Source of the DNA: Paenibacillus sp. W2I17
GTDB lineage: Bacteria; Bacillota; Bacilli; Paenibacillales; Paenibacillaceae
DNA: 64,000 nucleotides
Assembly: GCF_030815985.1 (NCBI RefSeq)
Contig: NZ_JAUSXM010000001.1
Location: 6,324,001 to 6,388,000, forward strand
Direction: 5' to 3'
Within the stretch, counting starts at the first letter, position 1. Each line of letters opens with the position of its first letter. The notes beneath the pieces were generated by a model, which was not told the DNA's origin, made no database searches, and saw only the letters and a program-made list of their open reading frames with translations. Positions 55,787 to 64,000 of this stretch are shown here, piece after piece. Both the position numbers and the translations under genes were made by a program.

Positions 55787-56392
55787 CTATGACTTGTTCA
55801 AAGCCGTTCTTCTTTTCCAACGTTTCAGCAGCACATACAAACCAAAAGCACCTAAGAAAATCACCGCTGCCGGAACGATATAAGGTTTAACAATCTCGTC
55901 CACATGCTCCCACTGAGAGCCTAGTTTGAAGCCTAAGTAGATGTACAATGTGGTGATCGGAAGCATGGCCAAGAATGTAAAGATACTGAATTTAAACACA
56001 TTCATCTTCGCCATACCACAAGGGATGGAGATCACGGTCCGAATGCCGGGGACAAAACGTCCATAGAAAGCTACCCCGCTGCCATATTTCTCGAAGAACT
56101 TATCGGAAGCGTCCAGATGGTGGGGGCGAATCAAGAAATACTTGCCGTATTTTTCGACCATCGGTCTGCCGCCGTATCGTCCCAGGGCATACAACGTCAG
56201 AGGTCCAAACGTTCCACCTACGGTACCAGCCAGAATCGCCAGCCAAAGCTTCATATCTCCAAGATACACCCAGTATCCTGCCATGGGCAGCACAAGTTCA
56301 GCGGGTACAAATTCAAACGACAAGGCAATAACCAGACCTGCGTATGACAAATCTTTAAAAAAGAGTATAAATTGCGTGATCCATTCTGTCAT
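55787..56392 (-). CDS. DedA family membrane protein
   Basis: 201 residues from the ATG at 56392, which has GGAGGG upstream; a longer frame to 56437 lacks a site. The DedA/SNARE-associated features are FEFVPAELVLPMAGYW, GTFGPLTLYALGRYGGRP and the conserved FYGRFVPGIRTVISIPCGMAKM, with several membrane segments. Family members help recycle lipid carriers or keep membrane potential (UptA/PetA-like). Confidence 0.92.
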   Translation of the reverse strand: MTEWITQFILFFKDLSYAGLVIALSFEFVPAELVLPMAGYWVYLGDMKLWLAILAGTVGGTFGPLTLYALGRYGGRPMVEKYGKYFLIRPHHLDASDKFFEKYGSGVAFYGRFVPGIRTVISIPCGMAKMNVFKFSIFTFLAMLPITTLYIYLGFKLGSQWEHVDEIVKPYIVPAAVIFLGAFGLYVLLKRWKRRTALNKS

Positions 56393-56538
56393 GCTTTCCC
56401 TCCATGAATCTATCTTTTTTATATATAAAAGAAACACTCCTGTACAAAGAGTAACAATAGCGAATAGAGCTTGTCAAAGCTCACATGAAAGGCCTTTTCG
56501 GTACATGCTTCAGCAATATGTTTACCTGTACATAAGGT

Positions 56539-56567
56539 TTGACATGGATTCAACGGATGGCTAATAC
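56539..56567 (+). promoter_or_regulatory. putative sigma-A-like promoter of the GNAT-fusion gene
   Basis: TTGACA at 56539 and TAATAC at 56562 are spaced by 17 bp, ~115 bp before the start codon. The -35 is perfect, the -10 weak. No other strong feature lies in this ~290-bp gap. Confidence 0.4.
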
Positions 56568-56682
56568 AGAACTTCGTACGGAAGCAAGGATATAACTCTC
56601 TGAAAATGTTTCCAAATATAGTATGATAAGACTATCACTAGCTTCTTCACCATCCTATACATAAAGAGAAGGAGATCAGCAC

Positions 56683-59600
56683 ATGACCGTAACTTCGATT
56701 ATCGAACAAATTCATATTATTGAATACGATCCCTCTTACGCTGCCGCACTCGCGGATATGTGGAACCGTAGTAATGAAAGCTGGGGAGGTGGCACCAACC
56801 ATAGAACAGAGGAAACGGTTCGCCGGGAGATGGAGAATTCGTCCAATCTTCATGCATTTCTAGCTGTTCATGGGAAAGAGGTGGTTGGTTTTTGCAGTTT
56901 TGCCCACTACCGCTATGACGAGAAAGCCCTATATGTACCGCTGCTGAACGTACGCCCCGACTATCACGGGTACAAGGTTGGACGTAATCTGATCCTGAAT
57001 GCTGTGCGCAAGACCGTAGAGGTCGGATGGCCCCGCTTGGATCTGTTCACATGGGCAGGCAATACAAAGGCTGTACCGATGTACAAGAAATGCGGGTTCT
57101 TCTGGGAGAAAAAAGATGATAACGTGCATCTGATGAATTTCATCCCTACCATCTTGCAGACCGAAGCACTCGCTCCTTATTTTGAGGAGTTGGATTGGTA
57201 TGCAGATAGCACGCGTGAACTCGTCATCGAGCCGGATGGCCGACGGGAGCGCGGTTTTGATTTCTTTGACTACACGTGGAAAAAGGGAGATGTCTCCCTG
57301 CGGGCTGAATTTGAAAAGTCGGGTCGCGGGCTGACTGCCCTCGAAACACCGGATTACGAAATCTCAACAGAGGTCGACGATCATGATCTGGTTTTCGGTT
57401 CCAGCTATAACGTTCGCTATCGCATCAAGAACACTTCCGCGTCCGAACTGGCGGTTGAGATCAAGGGTGAGGATAACAAAAACATTCGATTTGCGCTGGA
57501 CACTGCACGAGCAGTTGCTCCGGGAGAAACCATCATCGTGGAAGGTGAGTTTCACCTTGATCCGATTACAGAGGAACAGAATAACAATAAGACGCATCCC
57601 GTTGTTGCCAGCACATGGTTAATCGGCGGTAAGAAAGCGGAGTTCAGGTTGGGTATCGCCCCGAAATTCCCAGCCAAGATCAAGACCGTCTTGCCCGAGA
57701 AGGAGCTCTATCCAGGCATCCCGGCGGAGTTGGTTCTGAACGTGGAAAATAATGTGGATGCAGAAACGGAGTTCAGCTTGGACCTGCCTGAGGATGAATT
57801 CCTTGAATGGGCGGAGCGTTCGATACGCTTTACGGTGCCTGCCAAAGGCAAAGTGTCCGTGCCGGTGCCTTTCACCTTGCGTTCGTATGGTCTCTATTCT
57901 GAAGAAGTTGAAGTGACGGCTGTCCCAGTGGGGAACCATGCGATCTCTTTTACAAGCAAACTTTCTGTACTGATGAAGGGAATCGAAGGGAAATATGGCG
58001 GGCAGATTGAGGATCAATGGGTAGCTGTCAACGGCGCGTTTTCCCTTCATATGAGCAAGCAGGATAACATCATGTGGATTGAATACCCGGGCTCCCGTCA
58101 TTCGTTCTGGTGGACTTATCCGAAGCTGGGTAAGCCGTTTGCCGAAGAGTTATCCAAGAAACAAGCAAAAGAAGTGAAGATCTATCCTGAAGGGGAACGT
58201 CAGGTTCTTGAAGCACTGTATGACTCGGAGGATTTCCCTGGCTTGCAGATCAAGTCCCTGGTCAAGCTGTCTGCGAATGGAATCGCCGAATTCCACCACG
58301 AGGTTGAGAATACACGAGACACCGCCTGGGAAGAGGACCTGTATCTAATGAATAACTTCGGTTTCTATGGTAACAGGTTAATCCTTCCTTATCAGGGGCG
58401 CTTCGTGGATATGGGTGATGATTATGCGGGGGATCCGAACCATTGGGACAGTTCACAGATTACGGAAAACTGGCTGTTTTGCAAGGAAGAGTATGGCGCG
58501 TGCGGCATCTATTGGGACCCTTCTCTGAAGCTGCTTCGTCCGGAATACACGCTGGGGTTGCAGCATGAGCTTGGACGCTTGGAGGCTGGGGCTGTGGCAC
58601 AAACCAAGGAAACGGTGTTTGCCCTGAACACGTTTGCCAAATGGTCGGATTTCCGTGCGTTTGCACGGAAGCAGCGTAACCCGGTCATTCCGTTGCTGGA
58701 CAGTCATCTGGATCTGACACTGAGTGAGGGGAATCCATTTGCTCCGGACGTGCTGCAAGCAACATTGACTGAACACAAACTGGTTCCGCTTGCGGGCAAA
58801 CTGGAGCTGTACGTACAGCAGGGTGCCGAACCGGAGGTTATGGCAATTGCGAAGGAGTTCAATCCGGAGCAGAATCTTAACTCCGCCAAGCTGACATTTT
58901 CACCAGACGAAGTGGACCGCCACCAGCACGTGAGTGGTTGGAAAGTTCGTGGGCTATATCGGGGTGAAGATCGGATTCAGGAGCGAACTGCCCTTTGGTT
59001 CCCGCAGAGCGGAACAGAGGTGAAGAAGAAGATTGAAGAAGGTTCATCTGGACCTTTGTACACCGTAGACAATGGAGTATTGTCGATCGCCGTTGCTCCT
59101 GAATTCGGGAGTGTAGTACACTCCCTGAAATATGCAGGAGAAGAATGGCTGGACAGCTCGTACCCTGAACCGTCTCCACGCTCGTGGTGGAATCCGTGGT
59201 ACGGCGGACTGGGTGTGGGGATTCCGGGCATGAATGGTTTCAGCCGTCAGTTGGAACAGAGGGCCGCTTCCTGGACAGAGCAGAAGGATCAATACGGCAA
59301 CGTCTGGAAGGGTGTGAAACTGACCACCCGGATTGAGAAGCATGAAGCGAATCGGGGAATCACGATCCACCAGCATTATCTGATGCTGCCGGGTGTCCCT
59401 ATACTCTGCACCCTGCTTGCCGTGACGAACGAAAGCGGACTGACGCTGACGAATTACTCGCTTGCGGAGGAACGTTTCCTCCAGCCTTCATCTGTATTTG
59501 CGGAAGGTTGGATAGAGCAACCGGGTAAAGATCGATTCCCGCTGGGCAAGGTGGATGTGGGCCTGCCACTTGAAGACCTTTTGCGAGTAGGATCGGTTTC

Positions 59601-59850
59601 GCGTGAAAACATGCTGCATGCGGTCCATCGTTACCCGAATCAGAGTGCGTGGGGGTTTGCCAATAATCAGGTGACAGGTCTGAACGTGAATCATCATCTG
59701 ACACTCCATCACGGGGAGACGGTCTGGACGGAGCCAACATATCTTGTCCTGGGGCCAATCCCGCTGAGTTCACCGGATGTGCATGACCTTCTCAAACTGA
59801 ATTTTGCAACTTCTACCGATGAAAAGGAGGCTTCACATGCCGATCATTGA
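56683..59850 (+). CDS. GNAT acetyltransferase fused to a large beta-rich mutarotase-like region
   Basis: 1055 residues; GAAGGAG before ATG. Residues ~10-150 are a GNAT domain (HAFLAVHGKEVVGFCSF, VRPDYHGYKVGRNLILNAV, NTKAVPMYKKCGFFW). The middle (~190-430) has repeated beta-sandwich segments with NEW-like ending strands (LVLNVENNVDAETEFSLDLP). The C-terminal ~600 residues resemble galactose-mutarotase-like or glycoside-hydrolase accessory folds (EFHHEVENTRDTAWEED, VLSIAVAPEFGSVVHSLKYAGEEWL). No signal peptide, so it is cytosolic. It overlaps the next gene, an amidohydrolase, by 14 bp. Substrate unknown; perhaps acetylation and processing of a sugar derivative. Confidence 0.8.
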   Translation: MTVTSIIEQIHIIEYDPSYAAALADMWNRSNESWGGGTNHRTEETVRREMENSSNLHAFLAVHGKEVVGFCSFAHYRYDEKALYVPLLNVRPDYHGYKVGRNLILNAVRKTVEVGWPRLDLFTWAGNTKAVPMYKKCGFFWEKKDDNVHLMNFIPTILQTEALAPYFEELDWYADSTRELVIEPDGRRERGFDFFDYTWKKGDVSLRAEFEKSGRGLTALETPDYEISTEVDDHDLVFGSSYNVRYRIKNTSASELAVEIKGEDNKNIRFALDTARAVAPGETIIVEGEFHLDPITEEQNNNKTHPVVASTWLIGGKKAEFRLGIAPKFPAKIKTVLPEKELYPGIPAELVLNVENNVDAETEFSLDLPEDEFLEWAERSIRFTVPAKGKVSVPVPFTLRSYGLYSEEVEVTAVPVGNHAISFTSKLSVLMKGIEGKYGGQIEDQWVAVNGAFSLHMSKQDNIMWIEYPGSRHSFWWTYPKLGKPFAEELSKKQAKEVKIYPEGERQVLEALYDSEDFPGLQIKSLVKLSANGIAEFHHEVENTRDTAWEEDLYLMNNFGFYGNRLILPYQGRFVDMGDDYAGDPNHWDSSQITENWLFCKEEYGACGIYWDPSLKLLRPEYTLGLQHELGRLEAGAVAQTKETVFALNTFAKWSDFRAFARKQRNPVIPLLDSHLDLTLSEGNPFAPDVLQATLTEHKLVPLAGKLELYVQQGAEPEVMAIAKEFNPEQNLNSAKLTFSPDEVDRHQHVSGWKVRGLYRGEDRIQERTALWFPQSGTEVKKKIEEGSSGPLYTVDNGVLSIAVAPEFGSVVHSLKYAGEEWLDSSYPEPSPRSWWNPWYGGLGVGIPGMNGFSRQLEQRAASWTEQKDQYGNVWKGVKLTTRIEKHEANRGITIHQHYLMLPGVPILCTLLAVTNESGLTLTNYSLAEERFLQPSSVFAEGWIEQPGKDRFPLGKVDVGLPLEDLLRVGSVSRENMLHAVHRYPNQSAWGFANNQVTGLNVNHHLTLHHGETVWTEPTYLVLGPIPLSSPDVHDLLKLNFATSTDEKEASHADH

Positions 59851-60715
59851 TATTCACATTCATCTGTCGGACATCGACAGCTTTCACCGAACAGCAATCG
59901 ATCTGTCTAAAGTGGATTACTCTGCCGCTGGTCTTAAAGCGGAGTTTGATAAAAACGATGTCATTCTTGGCATTGGAATGGGGGTTACGGAGCAGACGAA
60001 GGGAGCGTTCCCGGATTCCAGTTCTCCTAACCCGATGGGACTTGACCTGGAAGAGAAGGTTCCGTCATTCCTCATGGAGTGTGTGGGGATCAATCCCAAT
60101 GCGCTAGATGGTAAACACGCTCAGGACGAGCTTGACCGGATTGAAGCTAGACTGCAATCCCCTGAGGTAGCCGGAATCAAACTCTATGCCGGATACTATC
60201 ATCACTATGTGTATGACAAAATCTATACTCCGGTCTATGAACTCGCAGCCAAGTACAACTTGCCTGTCGTGATTCATACGGGTGACACGTACTCCATGAA
60301 CGGGTTGCTTAAGTACTCGCATCCACTGACGGTGGATGAATTAGCCTTGCAGCAACGCGGTGTGAACTTCATGATCTGTCATCTGGGGGACCCCTGGGTG
60401 ATGGATGCTGCTGAAGTGGTGGCGAAGAATCCTAACGTGTACGCGGATTTGTCTGGTCTTGTGGTGGGGGATCGGCCTCATTTTGAACGGTTCATGAACG
60501 AGCCTTTGTTCATGGATCATTTCCGCCGGGCCTTGGTCTATTCGGATCATTACGAGAAAATGCTGTTTGGCACTGACTGGCCGCTTGCGCCCATCGATCT
60601 ATACGCCGAATTCGTCCGCCGGCTTGTACCGGAGCAGCATCATGATAAGGTGTTCTACGAGAATGCTTTTGGGCTGTTTCCACGTATTGGACAGCGTATT
60701 GCCGATCTGGGGTAG
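59837..60715 (+). CDS. amidohydrolase (PF04909-like)
   Basis: 292 residues; AAGGAGG 7 bp before ATG 59837, inside the end of the fusion gene, so translation is coupled. The TIM-barrel metal sites are IIDIHIHLS (HxH), VVIHTGDTY, FMICHLGDPW and FGTDWPL with the catalytic Asp. ENAFGLFPRI near the end is typical of amidohydrolase-2 proteins. It likely hydrolyses or decarboxylates a product linked to the preceding GNAT-fusion enzyme. Confidence 0.9.
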   Translation: MPIIDIHIHLSDIDSFHRTAIDLSKVDYSAAGLKAEFDKNDVILGIGMGVTEQTKGAFPDSSSPNPMGLDLEEKVPSFLMECVGINPNALDGKHAQDELDRIEARLQSPEVAGIKLYAGYYHHYVYDKIYTPVYELAAKYNLPVVIHTGDTYSMNGLLKYSHPLTVDELALQQRGVNFMICHLGDPWVMDAAEVVAKNPNVYADLSGLVVGDRPHFERFMNEPLFMDHFRRALVYSDHYEKMLFGTDWPLAPIDLYAEFVRRLVPEQHHDKVFYENAFGLFPRIGQRIADLG

Positions 60716-60805
60716 AACCTAAGTCCCGAATTAATAATATCTGAGGGGATGTATACCAGGGATGTTATGGAAGCATGCGATGGTTATATTGAATCCCTGT
60801 GATGT

Positions 60806-60838
60806 AAGCTCCTGCCGCTTTGCTGGCAGGAGCTTTTT
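60806..60838 (+). terminator. terminator after the amidohydrolase gene
   Basis: AAGCTCCTGCC and GGCAGGAGCTT form a perfect 11-bp stem with an 8-base loop followed by T residues. The remaining bases of this ~260-bp gap show nothing clear apart from the promoter region of the next gene. Confidence 0.9.
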
Positions 60839-60979
60839 TGTCTAGGAAAACAGTGTTTAGCCATGACAGACTCCACACTCATCTGTTATCTCCTTCTTGC
60901 CTGTATTTGTTTTTACGAATAAAGAGAACTATAATGGTGGATGCACAAAATTTCAGACTTCTTTGGAGGAACATACGTT

Positions 60980-62143
60980 ATGAGATCTTTTCAGTTTTAT
61001 AATCCGACCCGGCTGATTTTTGGCAAAGGGCAACTTCAAGCACTACAAACCGAAGTTCCAAAATACGGAAAGCGTATTTTGCTTGTATATGGTGGTGGAA
61101 GCATCAAACGTAGCGGGCTGTACGATCAGGTAATCAGCCAGTTGAATGAAATCGGAGCAGAGGTTACGGAACTGGCTGGTGTAGAACCGAACCCTCGTCT
61201 GTCTACGGTTCATAAGGGTGTAGAGTTATGCAGAACACATAACATTGATCTGGTTCTTGCGGTTGGCGGCGGCAGTGTACTTGACTGCGGGAAAGCCATC
61301 GCAGTAGGAGCCAAATACGATGGAGACATGTGGGATGTTGTTGTGCGCGAAGCAACCCCGGAAGGCGGACTTCCACTGGGTACAATTCTAACGATGGCAG
61401 CGACAGGCTCCGAGATGAACAACGGTTCAGTAATAACCAATCAGGACACGCAGGAAAAATGGGCATGGTTCAGCGAGTATTCTTTCCCAGCGTTCTCCAT
61501 TCTCGATCCGGAGTACACATACACCGTACCACTGGATCAGACTGTATACGGCATGGTGGACATGATGTCTCATGTGTTTGAACATTATTTTCATCTGGAT
61601 ACCAATACACCGGTTCAGCTTGGATTCTGTGAGACGATTCTTCGTACTGTCATTGATACGGCCCCTCGTCTGATTAAAGATCCAGAAAACTATGAACTGC
61701 GTGAAACCATTCTCTACTGCGGAACAATGGCGCTTAACGATGTCCTGAATATGGGTCTTGCCGGGGATTGGGCTTCTCACAATATTGAACATGCCGTATC
61801 GGCTGTGTATGACATTCCCCATGGGGGAGGCCTTGCGATCCTTTTCCCACACTGGATGAAGCACAATCTGGATGTGGATGTAGATCGATTTAAACGTCTG
61901 GCCGTTAATGTATTTGATATCAACCCTACTGGAAAATCGGACAAACAAGTTGCTGAAGAAGGCATTGAAGCGCTGCGCAACTTCTGGACTTCAATAGGTG
62001 CTCCTAGCCGTCTGGCGGACTATGACATAGACGACAGTCAGATTGATGTGATGGCTGATAAAGCGATGCGATTCGGTCCGTTCGGATTCTTCAAAAACTT
62101 GCAGCGTGAAGATGTAGTACAAATTTATCAAGCTGCACTGTAA
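60980..62143 (+). CDS. iron-containing alcohol dehydrogenase (butanol dehydrogenase type)
   Basis: 387 residues from the ATG at 60980 (TTGGAGGA 9 bp upstream); the longer frame from 60941 has no site. Typical features: [16 protein letters not shown] start, [21 protein letters not shown] (nucleotide binding), [14 protein letters not shown], and the metal ligands in MSHVFEHYF and [15 protein letters not shown]. It reduces aldehydes to alcohols with NAD(P)H, as YugJ/BdhA do, in fermentation or aldehyde detoxification. It is transcribed alone. Confidence 0.93.
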   Translation: MRSFQFYNPTRLIFGKGQLQALQTEVPKYGKRILLVYGGGSIKRSGLYDQVISQLNEIGAEVTELAGVEPNPRLSTVHKGVELCRTHNIDLVLAVGGGSVLDCGKAIAVGAKYDGDMWDVVVREATPEGGLPLGTILTMAATGSEMNNGSVITNQDTQEKWAWFSEYSFPAFSILDPEYTYTVPLDQTVYGMVDMMSHVFEHYFHLDTNTPVQLGFCETILRTVIDTAPRLIKDPENYELRETILYCGTMALNDVLNMGLAGDWASHNIEHAVSAVYDIPHGGGLAILFPHWMKHNLDVDVDRFKRLAVNVFDINPTGKSDKQVAEEGIEALRNFWTSIGAPSRLADYDIDDSQIDVMADKAMRFGPFGFFKNLQREDVVQIYQAAL

Positions 62144-62183
62144 TTGTAAATCTTACAATCACTTTGTATAGTGAGTCACCTTA

Positions 62184-62226
62184 AACAAGGACCTTCCTTT
62201 AATACTAAGGAACGTCCTTGTTTTTT
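62184..62226 (+). terminator. terminator after the alcohol dehydrogenase gene
   Basis: AACAAGGAC..TTCCTT pairs with AAGGAA..GTCCTTGTT, followed by six T. Confidence 0.9.
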
Positions 62227-62375
62227 ATTATGACATCATATCTTGTGCGCTCTACCGTTTATACCAGATCATATCTTGCCAGCACCGTAAGGTTGCTGCA
62301 ATGATCACAATGACAATCGTGGATATCAACGTCACGTTTTTCTGGACTTCAATGTCATGTGATCCCCTTCTCGAA

Positions 62376-62801
62376 TTAATCCTTGGCTTTAACTACGGCT
62401 TCATCGACATGGATATCCTTTCGTTTCAGATACAACTTGCTTGGACGATGCAAGAGCACGATGAGCAGGGCGAAGAGATGAATCAAAGTGAACAGGTTAC
62501 TCTCATTCGGAATGGCAACGAACAGCGCCAGACTCAGAAACGTCACGGTGAGCTTGAACTTTCTCTTGGTGATGAATATAACAGCGAGCAGGCTGGGACC
62601 GATGATAAACAACATTCTCGCTATGATTACGCCAGAGGCATAAGCCAGATCATTTCCTTTGCGTGAGAAAGCAAGATAGGCCTCCATGTTCTGGTTGAAG
62701 TCAATGAGGAACGCGATAAAGGACACAATCACGTAGATCAGTTTTACACTTAACAAAATGCGCACGACATTTAATAGCGTGGGTAATGCTGTTTTTACCA
62801 T
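62376..62801 (-). CDS. small four-helix membrane protein, unknown function (paralog 1)
   Basis: 141 residues; AGGAGA before ATG. About four membrane segments, including LIYVIVSFIAFLIDF and LFTLIHLFALLIVLLHRPSK. It aligns along its whole length with the next upstream gene: TLLNVVRILL against TLLNVIRALL, FLSLALF against FMSLALF, LLHRPSKLYLK against LLHKPSKVYLK. The two are a tandem duplication in one operon. No family recognised. Confidence 0.8.
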   Translation of the reverse strand: MVKTALPTLLNVVRILLSVKLIYVIVSFIAFLIDFNQNMEAYLAFSRKGNDLAYASGVIIARMLFIIGPSLLAVIFITKRKFKLTVTFLSLALFVAIPNESNLFTLIHLFALLIVLLHRPSKLYLKRKDIHVDEAVVKAKD

Positions 62802-62827
62802 ACCACTTCTCCTATTCTACTTCGAAT

Positions 62828-63244
62828 CTATAACCGCAGATTCTCCTGGTTGTATTCTCGCGGAGGGCCTTCCTGCTTAAGATACACCTTGCTGGGTTTA
62901 TGAAGCAACAGACAGAGCAACATGAAGATGTGCAGCAAGATGAGGAAGTTCTGAAAGAACACAACGCCCAAAAATAGGGCCAGGCTCATGAACGTAATTG
63001 TTGGCTTATAGCTTCGTCTTGAGATAAATACGATGGTCAGAATGGGCGGAACTAGAACCATGAGGACCCGGAACCCGATACTTGTAAAATAGGCGACCTG
63101 ATCAGATAGCGGAAACGCGGAGTAATCCGCACTATTACGGAATAGATCTGCAATAAGGAATGTCATGGAAATCCCAATGAAGATGGATTGTACCCCTAAC
63201 AGGGCACGGATGACGTTTAATAAAGTGGGCATTTTCGTATTCAA
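62828..63244 (-). CDS. small four-helix membrane protein, unknown function (paralog 2)
   Basis: 138 residues from the TTG at 63244, chosen because GAGGGG lies 8-9 bp upstream and the resulting start (MNTKMPTLLN) matches the paralog; an in-frame ATG at 63232 is possible. Four membrane segments and the shared motifs listed for the first paralog. The two genes are 26 bp apart. No enzymatic motif; perhaps a stress or envelope protein pair. Confidence 0.75.
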   Translation of the reverse strand: MNTKMPTLLNVIRALLGVQSIFIGISMTFLIADLFRNSADYSAFPLSDQVAYFTSIGFRVLMVLVPPILTIVFISRRSYKPTITFMSLALFLGVVFFQNFLILLHIFMLLCLLLHKPSKVYLKQEGPPREYNQENLRL

Positions 63245-63468
63245 TAAGTCGCCCCTCTTCCTGCACGATATGTATTTCATACATTATACGATGTGGATGT
63301 CATATTTTGTATTAACCCAAAGTCTACATTTTCCAATCGTCTGCAGTGGCCTTTGGCCTAGAATAACTGGGCAACAGCTTACAGATTATTTGATATCGAC
63401 CGATATAAAGTAGATACATAGATTGGACTTCATAATGACGAAAATGAAAATGGATGGTGGATGTAATT

Positions 63469-64000
63469 ATGGTATTTAGCAAGGCTAGAGAACGCATGCT
63501 CAACATGTCGTTCAGAATCAAATTGCCGCTTATGATCAGTTTGCTGGTGTGTATCGTGCTGGCGGCAACTGCGGTAGTGTGTTACAGCGTAGCGGCAGTT
63601 ATTACACTGGACAAAAGTAAAGATGAAATTAAAGCAACCTCGGACCGGGTGGGTGCAGGGTTGTATGCTTCACTAAGTTTGGAAGAACAATCCACCTTTC
63701 TGATCACAACGCATCGGACCTTCCAGGATCTGCTGGAGATTCGGAATACGGATGGGCAGGAAGGTGAGAATTTTTTCTCGGAAAACAATGAATTGCTGGA
63801 TAAGGCAAGTGGTATTCTCGCGGACAGTCTGGCAGGTATGGAAGGTAACAATAGTCTAATTTTGTTGGATCGGAATGGCATTATTATTGCAGCGAATGAT
63901 CCGGCAGTTATCAAGGCGGAACGCGGAGATCGGGCATATTTCCAAGAAGCAATTCAGGGTAAAGACGTGATCAGTGAAGGGATTGTAGCCAAGTCCTCCG
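63469..64000 (+). CDS. Cache-type membrane sensor, N-terminal fragment (probably chemoreceptor)
   Basis: The frame is open to the window edge, 177 residues seen. A cytoplasmic start with IKLPLMISLLVCIVLAATAVVCYSVAAV as membrane helix is followed by an extracellular Cache-like domain: a long helix, then SLILLDRNGIIIAANDP, a GDRAYFQEAIQG motif and ISEGIVAKSS. This is typical of dCache_1 domains in methyl-accepting chemotaxis proteins; a histidine kinase or diguanylate cyclase is also possible, as the output domain is outside the window. GGTGG precedes the ATG. Confidence 0.82.
   Translation, partial: MVFSKARERMLNMSFRIKLPLMISLLVCIVLAATAVVCYSVAAVITLDKSKDEIKATSDRVGAGLYASLSLEEQSTFLITTHRTFQDLLEIRNTDGQEGENFFSENNELLDKASGILADSLAGMEGNNSLILLDRNGIIIAANDPAVIKAERGDRAYFQEAIQGKDVISEGIVAKSS

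Overview
The window looks like a piece of a Paenibacillus-type chromosome. Supporting signs are strong AGGAGG ribosome sites with frequent TTG/GTG starts, moderate G+C, an SLH-anchored surface protein, WYL, ROK and MarR regulators and a DedA protein. No rRNA, tRNA, CRISPR array or IS element was seen.

Region 1 (1-28060) is the 3' part of a trans-AT PKS/NRPS biosynthetic cluster, all on the + strand. It runs: tail of an NRPS cut by the window edge (A end, PCP, degenerate half condensation domain); two megasynthases with four KS-KR-carrier modules and no embedded AT or DH, the second ending in a full condensation domain; a hydroxymalonyl/glyceryl-ACP cassette (frameshifted FkbK-like dehydrogenase, FkbJ-like ACP, FkbH-like HAD protein); a free-standing acyltransferase; a DrrAB-like ABC exporter; a terminal NRPS (half-C, A, PCP) with a BtrH-like acyltransferase domain at its end; and a separate BtrH-like protein. 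A 13-bp terminator closes the cluster. The predicted product is a highly hydroxylated polyketide-peptide, probably with Gly as last residue. No thioesterase is visible, so release by the BtrH-like domain is the attractive hypothesis.

Region 2 (28133-46021) holds chromosomal genes: an MFS / flavin monooxygenase / TIM-barrel isomerase group, a divergent SDR-MarR pair, a secreted MORN-repeat protein (probably frameshifted), a large SLH-anchored PHP metallohydrolase, WYL regulator, DinB, EVE and YdeI proteins, an alpha/beta hydrolase, and a TetR-amidohydrolase-DUF554 unit with matching operators at both promoters.

Region 3 (about 46200-52410) is a strikingly AT-rich four-gene operon: metallo-beta-lactamase-fold protein, trypsin-like protease, small middle component and SMC/Rad50-like ABC ATPase. 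It looks like a horizontally acquired defence system that joins an MBL-protease pair, as in AVAST type I, to an ABC-three-component ATPase core.

Region 4 (52514-64000) returns to ordinary composition: a small protein behind an RBS-masking hairpin, a ROK-like regulator with an MFS transporter, DedA, a GNAT-mutarotase-like fusion with an amidohydrolase, an iron-type alcohol dehydrogenase, two tandem paralogous membrane proteins, and the start of a Cache-type sensor cut by the window edge.
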